Below, in pieces: positions 26,165 to 33,442 of a stretch of DNA of 40,010 bases. The notes beneath the pieces are model-generated. The model was not told the origin of the DNA, ran no database searches, and saw only the letters and a program-made list of their open reading frames with translations. Every line of letters starts with the position of its first letter. Within the stretch, counting starts at the first letter, position 1. The stretch covers positions 1-40,010 of the forward strand of contig JACQWY010000059.1 in the NCBI GenBank assembly GCA_016209015.1, written 5' to 3'. Source of the DNA: Gammaproteobacteria bacterium. GTDB lineage: Bacteria; Pseudomonadota; Gammaproteobacteria; Ga0077536. The position numbers and the translations under genes are program-made.

Positions 26165-26444
26165 CGACGAACTCCTCTCGTTGGCGAGGCCCGACTATCG
26201 GATGGCTGTGCGCCGGGTGTCAATCGGCCGGGTTGCGACGCGCGGAATTTTAGGGCGCAGGCCCTCGGAGGATATGCCGACGGAGGAGACGCAGCGTTCG
26301 GGGGCGGTAAGCGCGTACGCTGCAATGTCTGTTATCAGGCCCGATGCGGACGCTCGCGAGCTGTAGTCGATTGTCTGCTTCGCCGGGAACAGACTTTTTA
26401 CCCTCGGACCCTGGCCCGATTCGCGGGGCGATGCGCTGGGCTAG

Positions 26445-26948
26445 TTACCAGCGTCCAGACGACGTTGTATCTGGCGATCTATTCGGCTTCGGCGCTGCGT
26501 TTCTAAGTGAGTTCCACAGATAAAGCGAGGCAAGCATGGTCGCAAGACCGATCAGCGCCATGAGGCCGATGGCCGCCTTCAGGGCATTCTGCATGCCGTT
26601 CACTATTCCGCTTGTCGCGGCCGCATTTGTATCCCGCTCGCTTGCTAGGAATCGGCACACCTTCTTTAGGCTTGGCAGGTCCGTGGCGTTCTCGACGCCG
26701 TCCAGCATACTGGGCATAACAACTTCACTTCTCGGGGAGATGGGCGTACCAACACCGACGCTTGTCACGTAGTAGATGAACGCGATCAGCCCCAGGAACA
26801 CGAACCACGCGAGGCACAAACTTGCGGCGACATGGGCCATCCGTGAAGTTTCATTCGACGTTCCCATGGGCTTACGAAGAGGTCTCAGTTGGCTTTGAGT
26901 GTCGCTGTTGGGTCTCGACCTTTTCCATGCACCGATGATAAGTCCCAT
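26445..26948 (-). CDS. Hypothetical membrane protein
   Basis: I do not recognise this protein. It has up to 167 residues and two hydrophobic helices: AASLCLAWFVFLGLIAFIYY (about 41-60) and LKAAIGLMALIGLATMLASL (about 123-142). The roughly 60 residues between them are polar and probably face the periplasm; a short basic Arg/Ser tail follows. Two starts are possible, 26948 and the ATG at 26867, and neither has a strong ribosome site. By eye the base composition is less GC-rich and the codon choice less biased than in the neighbours, so it may be acquired. It lies between the intact cupin gene and the decayed cupin copy. Confidence 0.6.
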   Translation of the reverse strand: MGLIIGAWKRSRPNSDTQSQLRPLRKPMGTSNETSRMAHVAASLCLAWFVFLGLIAFIYYVTSVGVGTPISPRSEVVMPSMLDGVENATDLPSLKKVCRFLASERDTNAAATSGIVNGMQNALKAAIGLMALIGLATMLASLYLWNSLRNAAPKPNRSPDTTSSGRW

Positions 26949-27115
26949 TAGCGGCCGTTTGCGACCCTAGGAATTTCTGATGCTGGCGCCGTGTCTGGCC
27001 AGGAGCGGCCCCGCGCCCACCGTATAGGATGCGCCTCCTTCATCGGCACACCGCATACGGCTCTCCGTCAGAAGCGACGCGACCCCGATCCGCAACGTAC
27101 GTACCGCTTCCAGGG

Positions 27116-27607
27116 CTAGCTCCCGTTGGCGGCAGGCGCTGCGAAATAGGTCGGCGCAATATTCAAGAACGTAAGATACATATTGCCGCCCTTCTCAGTA
27201 ACGTTCATGGTCAGGACGGCGCTTCCATTCTCGAATATCGCTTTGGTCGAGTACACGACCACTTTGTAGGTCCCAAGTACCGGGTCCATTCCCGTTTCGA
27301 CGCGTTCGAAGACCGGTGCCTCGAAGTCCTTCAATTTGCCAAGGTGCGAATATAAGGCGAGCGCTGCGACGCTCTCCGGCGAAAGCACGTTGGGGCGGGC
27401 TTTTTCAACGAACAGCGACGCCACCCGTTTGGGGTCCCAAGTGCTTATCGACGGGATCGTGGAGTTGAGAAACGGCACGTAGGTTTGCCGATAAACATCC
27501 TCCTGACGCTGTAGATACCCGTAGAGGAGATAAATACAGAGGAGGATCGCGAGGGCCGCCGATACAGCCCACTTGAATATCCTTTGAAGAAATCGACGAA
27601 CTTCCAT
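27116..27607 (-). CDS. Hypothetical single-pass membrane protein
   Basis: Not recognised. A 163-residue protein with a basic start (MEVRRFLQRIFK), one membrane anchor (about 13-31, WAVSAALAILLCIYLLYGYL) and a soluble, probably periplasmic domain. That domain has a helical first part (DVYRQTYVPFLNSTIPSIS to SPESVAALALYSHLGKL) and a beta-rich second part (YKVVVYSTKAIFENGSAVLT, NMYLTFLNIAPTYF). The pattern is like small lipid- or protein-binding periplasmic domains, but no family is assigned. AAGGAAGG lies about 12 bases before the ATG. Composition is again less GC-rich than average for the window. Confidence 0.65.
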   Translation of the reverse strand: MEVRRFLQRIFKWAVSAALAILLCIYLLYGYLQRQEDVYRQTYVPFLNSTIPSISTWDPKRVASLFVEKARPNVLSPESVAALALYSHLGKLKDFEAPVFERVETGMDPVLGTYKVVVYSTKAIFENGSAVLTMNVTEKGGNMYLTFLNIAPTYFAAPAANGS

Positions 27608-28107
27608 ACCCCAATTGCCTTCCTTGCGAATTTGGCGCTTTTTTTCTTTGCTAGCCGCGATTCGATCGCCCTAAGAGAGACGCACGCGATATAGATCGAT
27701 GTCGCCTGCGGGTCGAACCGTCCCGCCGCCCAAAGTCTATTCGGTCCGCTGATCGCCGTATAGCCGCCCTCGGACCGTGCGGAATACGCAGGCGCTTCGG
27801 GCCATTCCCGGACTGACGCCAAGCTCACGAACGAAGGGGCTCGGTTGGATCTCCGACGCCGCCGGTCTCCGTATCGGACGTAGCGATCGATGCGCCGTCG
27901 CGCCAGGGCCGTTGACGACGCGACGGAACGGCACCCATTGGGGAGTTCCTCTCGAGGGAGAGCGGCGGCCGTCCGCCGACCGTCTCTAGGAATCCGCCGA
28001 TGTTCGACGCTGCCGGCGGCGTGCAAAATGGCGGAGCGAACGACACACACGTGAAGGGAGTCACAGGGCGGCCGGCCTGCGGCGCTTCGGGGCCAGAGGG
28101 ATCGATC
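27608..28107. other. 500-bp gap holding only the cupin remnant
   Basis: Apart from the cupin-start remnant at 27825-27938, I see no gene. Bases 27610-27740 show short open frames without protein character. Bases 27950-28107 form the leader of the PQQ-propeller gene and include GTGAAGGGAG near 28051, which is too far from that gene's ATG to be its ribosome site. Confidence 0.5.
27825..27938 (-). pseudogene. Decayed second copy of the cupin gene start
   Basis: On the minus strand, the ribosome site (CGAGAGGAACT), the ATG at 27938 and about 80 bases of coding sequence match the start of the intact cupin gene at 26164. An extra base a few positions after the ATG and a lost base about 35 positions later shift codons 4 to about 13 out of frame. 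The restored frame then reads DGASIATSDTETGG, against DGKSIVASDSSVSS in the intact gene, and stops at 27825. Out-of-frame translation of the middle gives FRRVVNG, matching FRRVVTG of the intact protein. Beyond this, similarity fades. Called a pseudogene because the rest of the cupin barrel is missing. Confidence 0.75.
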
Positions 28108-28608
28108 ATGAAAATCTGCTTCCGCATGCTCGGCGTGCTCGCCGCCGCATTCTCCGCCGGCGCTGTCGCGTTCGACTGGCCCGGCTATCAGTTCGACGCG
28201 GCACACAGCGGCTATGTCCCGGTCACCCTGGACACGAGTCAGTTCGCGCTGCGCTGGCAGGTCGACGCGGGCGGCGGGCAACCGCTCAATCCCGTCGCGT
28301 CGGGCGACGGCAAGGTGTTCGTCACCGCGATCGGCTATTTCAGCAACGGCTTGATCAAGGCGCTCGACGCAGCGAGTGGTGCGGAGGTGTGGCAGGTCGG
28401 CGTCGGCAACACATTCTCGGTCAACCCGCCCGCCTATGCGAAAGGCAAGGTGTATCTGCAGACCGGTGCGTCGACAGGTGCAGCGGCACCCTTGGTGCGC
28501 GCCTTCGATTCCGCCACCGGCCGGCTCACGTTCCAGAGCAAGTTCGCCGCGCAGTGGGAACGCTATTACGCGCCCACGGTGCCGGGGCCCTCCGCGCTGC
28601 ATCCGTGA
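28108..28608 (+). CDS. Truncated PQQ-like beta-propeller protein, exported
   Basis: A 166-residue protein with a signal peptide (MKICFRMLGVLAAAFSAGAV, cleavage near AFDWPG). It is followed by two or three PQQ-type propeller blades: FALRWQVDAGGGQPLNPVAS, GKVFVTAIGYFSNGLIKALD and ASGAEVWQVGVGNTFSVNPP, then GKVYLQTGAST. Complete propellers need six to eight blades (about 350-450 residues). This one stops after ERYYAPTVPGPSALHP, in mid-fold. Sixty bases later the REP array begins. It is therefore likely to be the 5' remnant of a longer exported protein, cut by a deletion or repeat insertion. It could still be expressed. The ATG at 28108 directly precedes the signal peptide. Confidence 0.65.
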   Translation: MKICFRMLGVLAAAFSAGAVAFDWPGYQFDAAHSGYVPVTLDTSQFALRWQVDAGGGQPLNPVASGDGKVFVTAIGYFSNGLIKALDAASGAEVWQVGVGNTFSVNPPAYAKGKVYLQTGASTGAAAPLVRAFDSATGRLTFQSKFAAQWERYYAPTVPGPSALHP

Positions 28609-28663
28609 GAGGGCGCGGTCGGGGCGGGATTGCGGGGGCGGGTGCATCGGCCTGTCGCGGAGC

Positions 28664-28806
28664 GGGGACGTCGGGCTTCCTTCGTCAGCCCGACCTACGA
28701 GGGGCGATCTGAACTGGGGACGTCGGGCTTTCTTCGTCAGCCCGACCTGCGAGGAGCACTCTGAACTGGGGACGTCGGGCTTCCTTCGTCGGCCCGACCT
28801 ACGATC
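28664..28806 (+). repeat. Three-unit REP array, 52-base period
   Basis: Three near-identical units, with palindromes at 28670-28694, 28722-28746 and 28774-28798. Each has arm GTCGGGCT, a nine-base loop ending TTCGTC, then AGCCCGAC (GGCCCGAC in the third). The linkers (ACCTACGAGGGGCGATCTGA and variants, then ACTGGGGAC) are also conserved, giving an exact 52-base spacing. The array lies between the converging PQQ-propeller remnant and pitA. Single relatives are at 125-146 and 228-252. Confidence 0.9.
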
Positions 28807-28847
28807 GGCGAGCGGGCGGGCGCGGGCTCGAAAGGGGCCGGCGCGGT

Positions 28848-30452
28848 TCAGATCAACTGCGAGAACAACCAGTACAGCGAGCCGGAAAGGATGATCGCCG
28901 CCGGCAGGGTGAGCACCCAGGTCGTGGCGAGATTGCGGATGGTGAGCCAGCGCACGCCGGAGCCGTTGCCGGCCATCGTGCCCGCGATGCCGGAGGACAG
29001 CACGTGCGTCGTCGAGACCGGCAGTCCGAACGTGTCGGCCGCGCCGATCGTCGCCATCGCGACGAACGCCGCCGACGCGCCCTGCGCATAGTTCATGTGC
29101 GTCTTGCCGATCTTCTCGCCGACCGTGACGACGATGCGCTTCCAGCCGACCATCGTGCCGAGTCCGAGCGCGATCGCGACGACGACCTTCACCCACAGCG
29201 GAATGAACTTCGTCGCGACGTCCGTCTCCTGGCGATAGGCCGCGAGATCGGCGTGCGTCTTCGCGCTCAGCAGCACGCTCTTCTCCTTCGCCACGTAGCG
29301 GATCGTCTCGGCGGCGAGATACATGTCGTTGCGGACGTTCGCCACCGCCTCGGTCGGAAAGCGCGCGAGCGAGCCGTACTGCCGCACCTGCTCGCCGGTC
29401 TCGCCGATGATGGTCGCGAGCGAGGTCAGGACCACGTCTTTCATGTGATGCATGCGCACGTACTCGGAGAGCACGGCGCGCGGTTCGGCGGGTTCCGCCC
29501 GGCGCACGTCGGCGGACAGCGATTTCTTCGCCGCCTCCGCGACCTGGACGAAGGCCGCGACGTGATCTGCGGGCATCGCACGGTTCAGCGCATACGCCGT
29601 CGGCACCGCGCCGACGAGGATCAGCATGATGAGCCCCATGCCCTTCTGGCCGTCGTTCGAGCCGTGCGCGAACGACACGCCCGTGCAGGAGAGTATCAGC
29701 AGGCTCCGGATCCACCACGGCGGCGGCTGTCGTCCGACGGGCTCGCGGTAGAGATCCTCGCGCTTCACGAGCGCGCGCAGCACGACGATCAGCAGCGCCG
29801 CGCAGCCGAAGCCGATCATCGGCGAGAGCAGCAGCGACCAGCCCACCTTCGTCGCCTGCGCCCAGTCGACCCCGCTCGTGCCGTCGCGGCCGTGCATGAG
29901 TGCGTTCGCGACACCGACGCCGATGATCGAGCCGATGAGCGTGTGCGAGGAGGACGCCGGAAGACCGAGCCACCACGTGCCGAGATTCCAGACGATCGCC
30001 GCGATCAGCAGCGCGAACACCATCGCGAAGCCGGCGCTCGATCCAACCTGGAGGATGAGCTCGACCGGCAGCAGCGAGATGATGCCGAACGCGACCGCGC
30101 CGCTCGAGACGAGCACGCCGAGGAAATTGAACGCGCCCGACCACAGCACGGCGAAGTTCGCCGGCATCGAATGCGTGTAGATGACGGTCGCGACGGCGTT
30201 CGCGGTGTCGTGGAAGCCATTCACGAATTCGAAGCCGAGCGCAATGACGAGCGCGACGCCGAGCAGTATGTAAGGCAGCCAGGTGACGGGCGCGGCGCCG
30301 GCGTGCGAGATGTCGCTGACGAGGCTGAAGACGGTGTAGGCGAGTCCGAGTGAGAGCAGGCCGAGGAAGAGCGCGGCCGTGGCGAGACCGGCGCGGCGGT
30401 CGAGAGACGCCACCCGCGTCTGGTCAACGGGTGTGGCGAAAGCGTCCGGCAT
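28848..30452 (-). CDS. pitA: PitA-type low-affinity inorganic phosphate transporter
   Basis: Inner-membrane phosphate (metal-phosphate):proton symporter of 534 residues, slightly longer than E. coli PitA (499). The two inverted family signatures are intact: GFEFVNGFHDTANAVATVIY near residue 73 and GLPVSTTHVLSSGIAGTMAG near 480. Between them are GLPASSSHTLIGSIIGVG, SFAHGSNDGQKGMGLIMLIL and a cytoplasmic helical loop of about 110 residues, as in PitA. About ten helices are visible. GGAGA precedes the ATG. The extra N-terminus (first 50 residues) adds one helix. No PhoU-like partner gene is adjacent. The 268-base gap to the adaptor gene upstream suggests its own promoter. Confidence 0.95.
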   Translation of the reverse strand: MPDAFATPVDQTRVASLDRRAGLATAALFLGLLSLGLAYTVFSLVSDISHAGAAPVTWLPYILLGVALVIALGFEFVNGFHDTANAVATVIYTHSMPANFAVLWSGAFNFLGVLVSSGAVAFGIISLLPVELILQVGSSAGFAMVFALLIAAIVWNLGTWWLGLPASSSHTLIGSIIGVGVANALMHGRDGTSGVDWAQATKVGWSLLLSPMIGFGCAALLIVVLRALVKREDLYREPVGRQPPPWWIRSLLILSCTGVSFAHGSNDGQKGMGLIMLILVGAVPTAYALNRAMPADHVAAFVQVAEAAKKSLSADVRRAEPAEPRAVLSEYVRMHHMKDVVLTSLATIIGETGEQVRQYGSLARFPTEAVANVRNDMYLAAETIRYVAKEKSVLLSAKTHADLAAYRQETDVATKFIPLWVKVVVAIALGLGTMVGWKRIVVTVGEKIGKTHMNYAQGASAAFVAMATIGAADTFGLPVSTTHVLSSGIAGTMAGNGSGVRWLTIRNLATTWVLTLPAAIILSGSLYWLFSQLI

Positions 30453-30720
30453 GCAGCGGTCTCCAGGGAACTGACGGCGCCCACGTTACGGGAACCGCGT
30501 CGCGACGACTTGTTGCAGCGCAAGCGCGACCGTCATTCAGCGTGAGCGGGCCGCAGCCTGGCCGGAAAAGCGGCCCTCGGGAAGCGGGTCCGGAGGGCTC
30601 GCGAGGCGGTCGGGGCCGGCTCGGCGCGGCACCCTCGAAAACTCCAGGGGCGGCGGTGGCGGGAGGCGGGTTCTGCACCACCCGCGGACTCCTCTCACGG
30701 CAAAGCGCAGGCCGACTCCC

Positions 30721-31533
30721 CTACTCCTTCCCGAAGAACACGTCGACCCGGAGCCCCACCGGCAGGTGGCTGCCCGGGTCGAGCTCGACGATCACCGGCA
30801 GGACCTTGCTGTCCTCGCGTTCGGATGATCGATCCGTCAGCGCCTTGCGCACGCCGAGCCTCTCGTTCACGCGGATGACTGTGCCTGCGAACGTCTTGCC
30901 GGGAATGCCGTCCGCTTTGACGATCACGTGCTGGCCCCGCTTCACGCGGCCGATGTCGATCTCGTCGATCTCGGCGCGCACGCGCAGGTGCGCGATGTCG
31001 CCGATGGAGCAGATCGGCGTCGGCGGCTGGTTCGTCACGGCTTCGCCCGCGACCGCGTAGCGGCGCAGAATCGTGCCGTCGATCGGCGAGGTGACGATCG
31101 TCTTGTCGAGGTTCGCCTGGGCGAGTGCGACGCTGGCGCGGGCGCGATCGCGCTCGGCGCGCGCCATGTCGCGTTCGGCGAGCGCCTGGTCGTATTCGGA
31201 GACGGCGATCTGTTTGCGGTCGACGAGCTCTTTCTTCCGCGCGAGATTGATCTCGGCGAGACGCAGCGCCGCCGCGGCGCTGTCGGCGGCGGCTTTCGAC
31301 TGCGCGAGCAGCGCGGTCTGATCGTCGTTGTCGATGATGGCGACGACGTCGCCCGTCTTCACGACGTCGTTCTCCTCGACCTTCACGTGCCTCAACGTGC
31401 CGATGACCTCGCTGCCGATGAGGCGTTCCTCGCTCGCCGGCTCGACGAGGCCGGGCGCGGCGAAATCGTGCTCCGCGGCGTGCGCCGTCGCGCCGAGCAC
31501 GGTGAGCAGGAGCAACGCGCGTGTTCTTTTCAT
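30721..31533 (-). CDS. HlyD-type periplasmic adaptor of an ABC exporter
   Basis: Membrane-fusion (adaptor) protein of 270 residues. It has a signal peptide (RALLLLTVLGATAHAAEHDF), a lipoyl-like half-motif (VIGTLRHVKVEENDVVKTGD), an alpha-helical hairpin (about 75-135, AKAAADSAAAALRLAEINLA onward), the second lipoyl half (IVTSPIDGTILRRYAVAGEA) and a beta-barrel (LRVRAEIDEIDIGRVKRGQH). It links the inner-membrane ABC transporter to an outer-membrane channel. The start overlaps the ATPase gene stop by four bases, so the adaptor is the last gene of the permease-ATPase-adaptor operon. It lacks a typical long C-terminal domain. No TolC-like gene is nearby. Confidence 0.9.
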   Translation of the reverse strand: MKRTRALLLLTVLGATAHAAEHDFAAPGLVEPASEERLIGSEVIGTLRHVKVEENDVVKTGDVVAIIDNDDQTALLAQSKAAADSAAAALRLAEINLARKKELVDRKQIAVSEYDQALAERDMARAERDRARASVALAQANLDKTIVTSPIDGTILRRYAVAGEAVTNQPPTPICSIGDIAHLRVRAEIDEIDIGRVKRGQHVIVKADGIPGKTFAGTVIRVNERLGVRKALTDRSSEREDSKVLPVIVELDPGSHLPVGLRVDVFFGKE

Positions 31534-32225
31534 GTTCCGTTCTTCCGGCCGTCGACGGCGATCTGGCCGTCCTCGATGTGGACGATGCGATCCGCGAGAT
31601 CCTCGATGCGCGGATCATGGGTGACGATGACGACGGCCCGGCCCTTCTCGTGCGCGAGATCGCGGAGCAGCGTCACGACGCGATGGCCGTTCAGCGCGTC
31701 GAGCGCGGCGGTGGGCTCGTCGGCGAGGATGATGCGCGGATCGCCGGCGAGCGCGCGCGCGATGCCGACGCGCTGGCGCTGGCCGCCGCTCATGTTCGCG
31801 GGGAAAGCCGTCAGACGTTCGCCGAGGCCGACCGCCGCGAGCAGTTCCGCCGCGCGTTCTTTCGCCCGCGCTTTCGTCTCCCGGCCGACGACGTCGAGCG
31901 CGACCATCACGTTCTCGATCGCGGTGAGCATCGGGAAGAGATTGTTCGCCTGGAAGATGAAGCCGAAGTTCTCGCGCCGCGTACGGTTGCGCTTCTTCTC
32001 GCTCTCGCGGCTGATGTCGTGCCCGTCTAGCATCACCCGGCCCGCGCTCGGACGCAGCAGGCAGCCCATGATCTGGATGAGCGTCGTCTTGCCGCTGCCG
32101 GAAGGACCGGTGAGCAGCGTGACCTCGCCGGGCTGGATGCCGAGATCGATTTCGTGCAGTGCCGGGATCGCGAGATCACCGCTGCCGTAGGTGTGCGAGA
32201 GCGCTTCGGCGACGAGCAGGCTCAT
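31530..32225 (-). CDS. ABC transporter ATP-binding protein (MacB/LolD/DevA type)
   Basis: ATPase of 231 residues powering the adjacent permease. Walker A GPSGSGKT, Q-loop FIFQANNLFP, signature MSGGQRQRVGIARAL, Walker B IILADEPTAALD and the switch histidine in VIVTHDPRI are all present. The family works with FtsX-like permeases in exporters that use mechanical coupling across the periplasm. The ATG at 32225 overlaps the permease stop, and the ATPase stop overlaps the adaptor start; all three genes are translationally coupled. The substrate is unknown. Confidence 0.95.
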   Translation of the reverse strand: MSLLVAEALSHTYGSGDLAIPALHEIDLGIQPGEVTLLTGPSGSGKTTLIQIMGCLLRPSAGRVMLDGHDISRESEKKRNRTRRENFGFIFQANNLFPMLTAIENVMVALDVVGRETKARAKERAAELLAAVGLGERLTAFPANMSGGQRQRVGIARALAGDPRIILADEPTAALDALNGHRVVTLLRDLAHEKGRAVVIVTHDPRIEDLADRIVHIEDGQIAVDGRKNGT

Positions 32226-33352
32226 TTGAACACCTGCGCGGGATCGATGCGGTTCAGCCTGCCGAGGGAGACGGTCGCCGCGATCAGGCACACGGCGAAC
32301 GTATTCACCGCGAGCGCGCCCATGAGCCACGGCGGCATGACGGGCGAGGCGCTCGCGTCGCGACCGAGATAGACGAGCACGAGCACGATCGCGATCCCGA
32401 TGAGATAGCCGATGAGCGCCGCGAGCGCGGCCTGGCCGATGACGATGCTGTAGAGATAACCCGGACCGCCGCCGATCGCCCGCAGCGTCGCGTATTCCGG
32501 CAGGCGATCGATCGTGTTCGCGTAGAGCGTCTGCGTCACGACGACGCAGCCGACGAGAATGCCGAGCACGGCCGAGATGATCAGCGAGGCGCCGGCGCCC
32601 GTCGTGAACAGCCAGTAATAGGAAGATCCGTGGGCGAAGTCCCGCGTCGTGCGCACCGTGCTGTCCGGGATGTGGGCCTGGATGTCGGCGACGAGCTTCG
32701 CGATCGCGACACCGGGCTCGGCCTTCACGAGCACATAGGAGATGTGCTTGTCACCCATGCCCATCATGCGCCGCGCGTTCGCGAGGCTCGTGAAGATGTA
32801 GGGCGACTGCACGAACGTGCGCACCCCTTTCGTGAAGCCGACCACGCGCGCGCGCACGCCGTTGATTTCGAACATCTCGCCGGTGCCCGTCACGCCGAGC
32901 TTCTCGAAGTAGAGGCGATCGACGATGACGCCGTCCGGAAATTCGAGCAGCCTGCGGCCGTCGACGTCGCCCTCGAGCAGCCACGGCAGGCCCATGCTCG
33001 CACCGGGCGCGACGCCGATGAGGATGACGCTTTCGCGCACGCCGTTCGGCCGCTTCCAGAACGTGAAGTCCACGATGTAGCTCTCGGCGACCGCGACCCC
33101 CGGCACACCGAGCACCTGATAGCGGCGCCGCTCGTTCTGCGGCGTGCTGATCTCGGCCGAGCTCACGCCGGGCGCGGTGACGAAGATGTCGGCCTGCGAG
33201 GAGGTCGGAATGATCGAGGTCGTGTTGATGAAATTCAGCAGGAGCCCGACCTGCATGCCGACGAGGACGACGGAGAAGACGATGCCGATCAGCGTCACGG
33301 CGAAACGCGTGCGATCGTGCGTGAGAGTACGCCAGGCGATGAGGGCGATCAT
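32222..33352 (-). CDS. FtsX-like ABC exporter permease (DevC/MacB-type)
   Basis: Permease of 376 residues with four membrane helices: one near the N-terminus (RFAVTLIGIVFSVVLVGMQV, about 16-35), then a large periplasmic domain (about 45-255), then three helices at the C-terminus (SLIISAVLGILVGCVVVTQT, YSIVIGQAALAALIGYLIGI and LMGALAVNTFAVCLIAATVS). This 1+3 layout is typical of the MacB/DevC family. The periplasmic part includes ADIFVTAPGVSSAEIS and DVDGRRLLEFPDGVIVDRLY. It forms a complex with the ATPase and the HlyD adaptor encoded directly downstream. In cyanobacteria the related DevBCA exports glycolipids; here the cargo is unknown. No strong ribosome site precedes the ATG at 33352. Confidence 0.92.
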   Translation of the reverse strand: MIALIAWRTLTHDRTRFAVTLIGIVFSVVLVGMQVGLLLNFINTTSIIPTSSQADIFVTAPGVSSAEISTPQNERRRYQVLGVPGVAVAESYIVDFTFWKRPNGVRESVILIGVAPGASMGLPWLLEGDVDGRRLLEFPDGVIVDRLYFEKLGVTGTGEMFEINGVRARVVGFTKGVRTFVQSPYIFTSLANARRMMGMGDKHISYVLVKAEPGVAIAKLVADIQAHIPDSTVRTTRDFAHGSSYYWLFTTGAGASLIISAVLGILVGCVVVTQTLYANTIDRLPEYATLRAIGGGPGYLYSIVIGQAALAALIGYLIGIAIVLVLVYLGRDASASPVMPPWLMGALAVNTFAVCLIAATVSLGRLNRIDPAQVFK

Positions 33353-33442
33353 GGGATTCGGATGCGGTCGACCGGACCGGGCGTGAGCATAGACCCGCCG
33401 GCGGCGCGACGCCAGCGCGGCGGGCGGGAACGCGTCCCGGGC

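Noticed and set aside
28664-28806. REP array considered as a CRISPR array
   Set aside because: Only three units. The linkers are conserved with the repeat instead of being unique spacers, each unit is a palindrome, and no cas gene is present.
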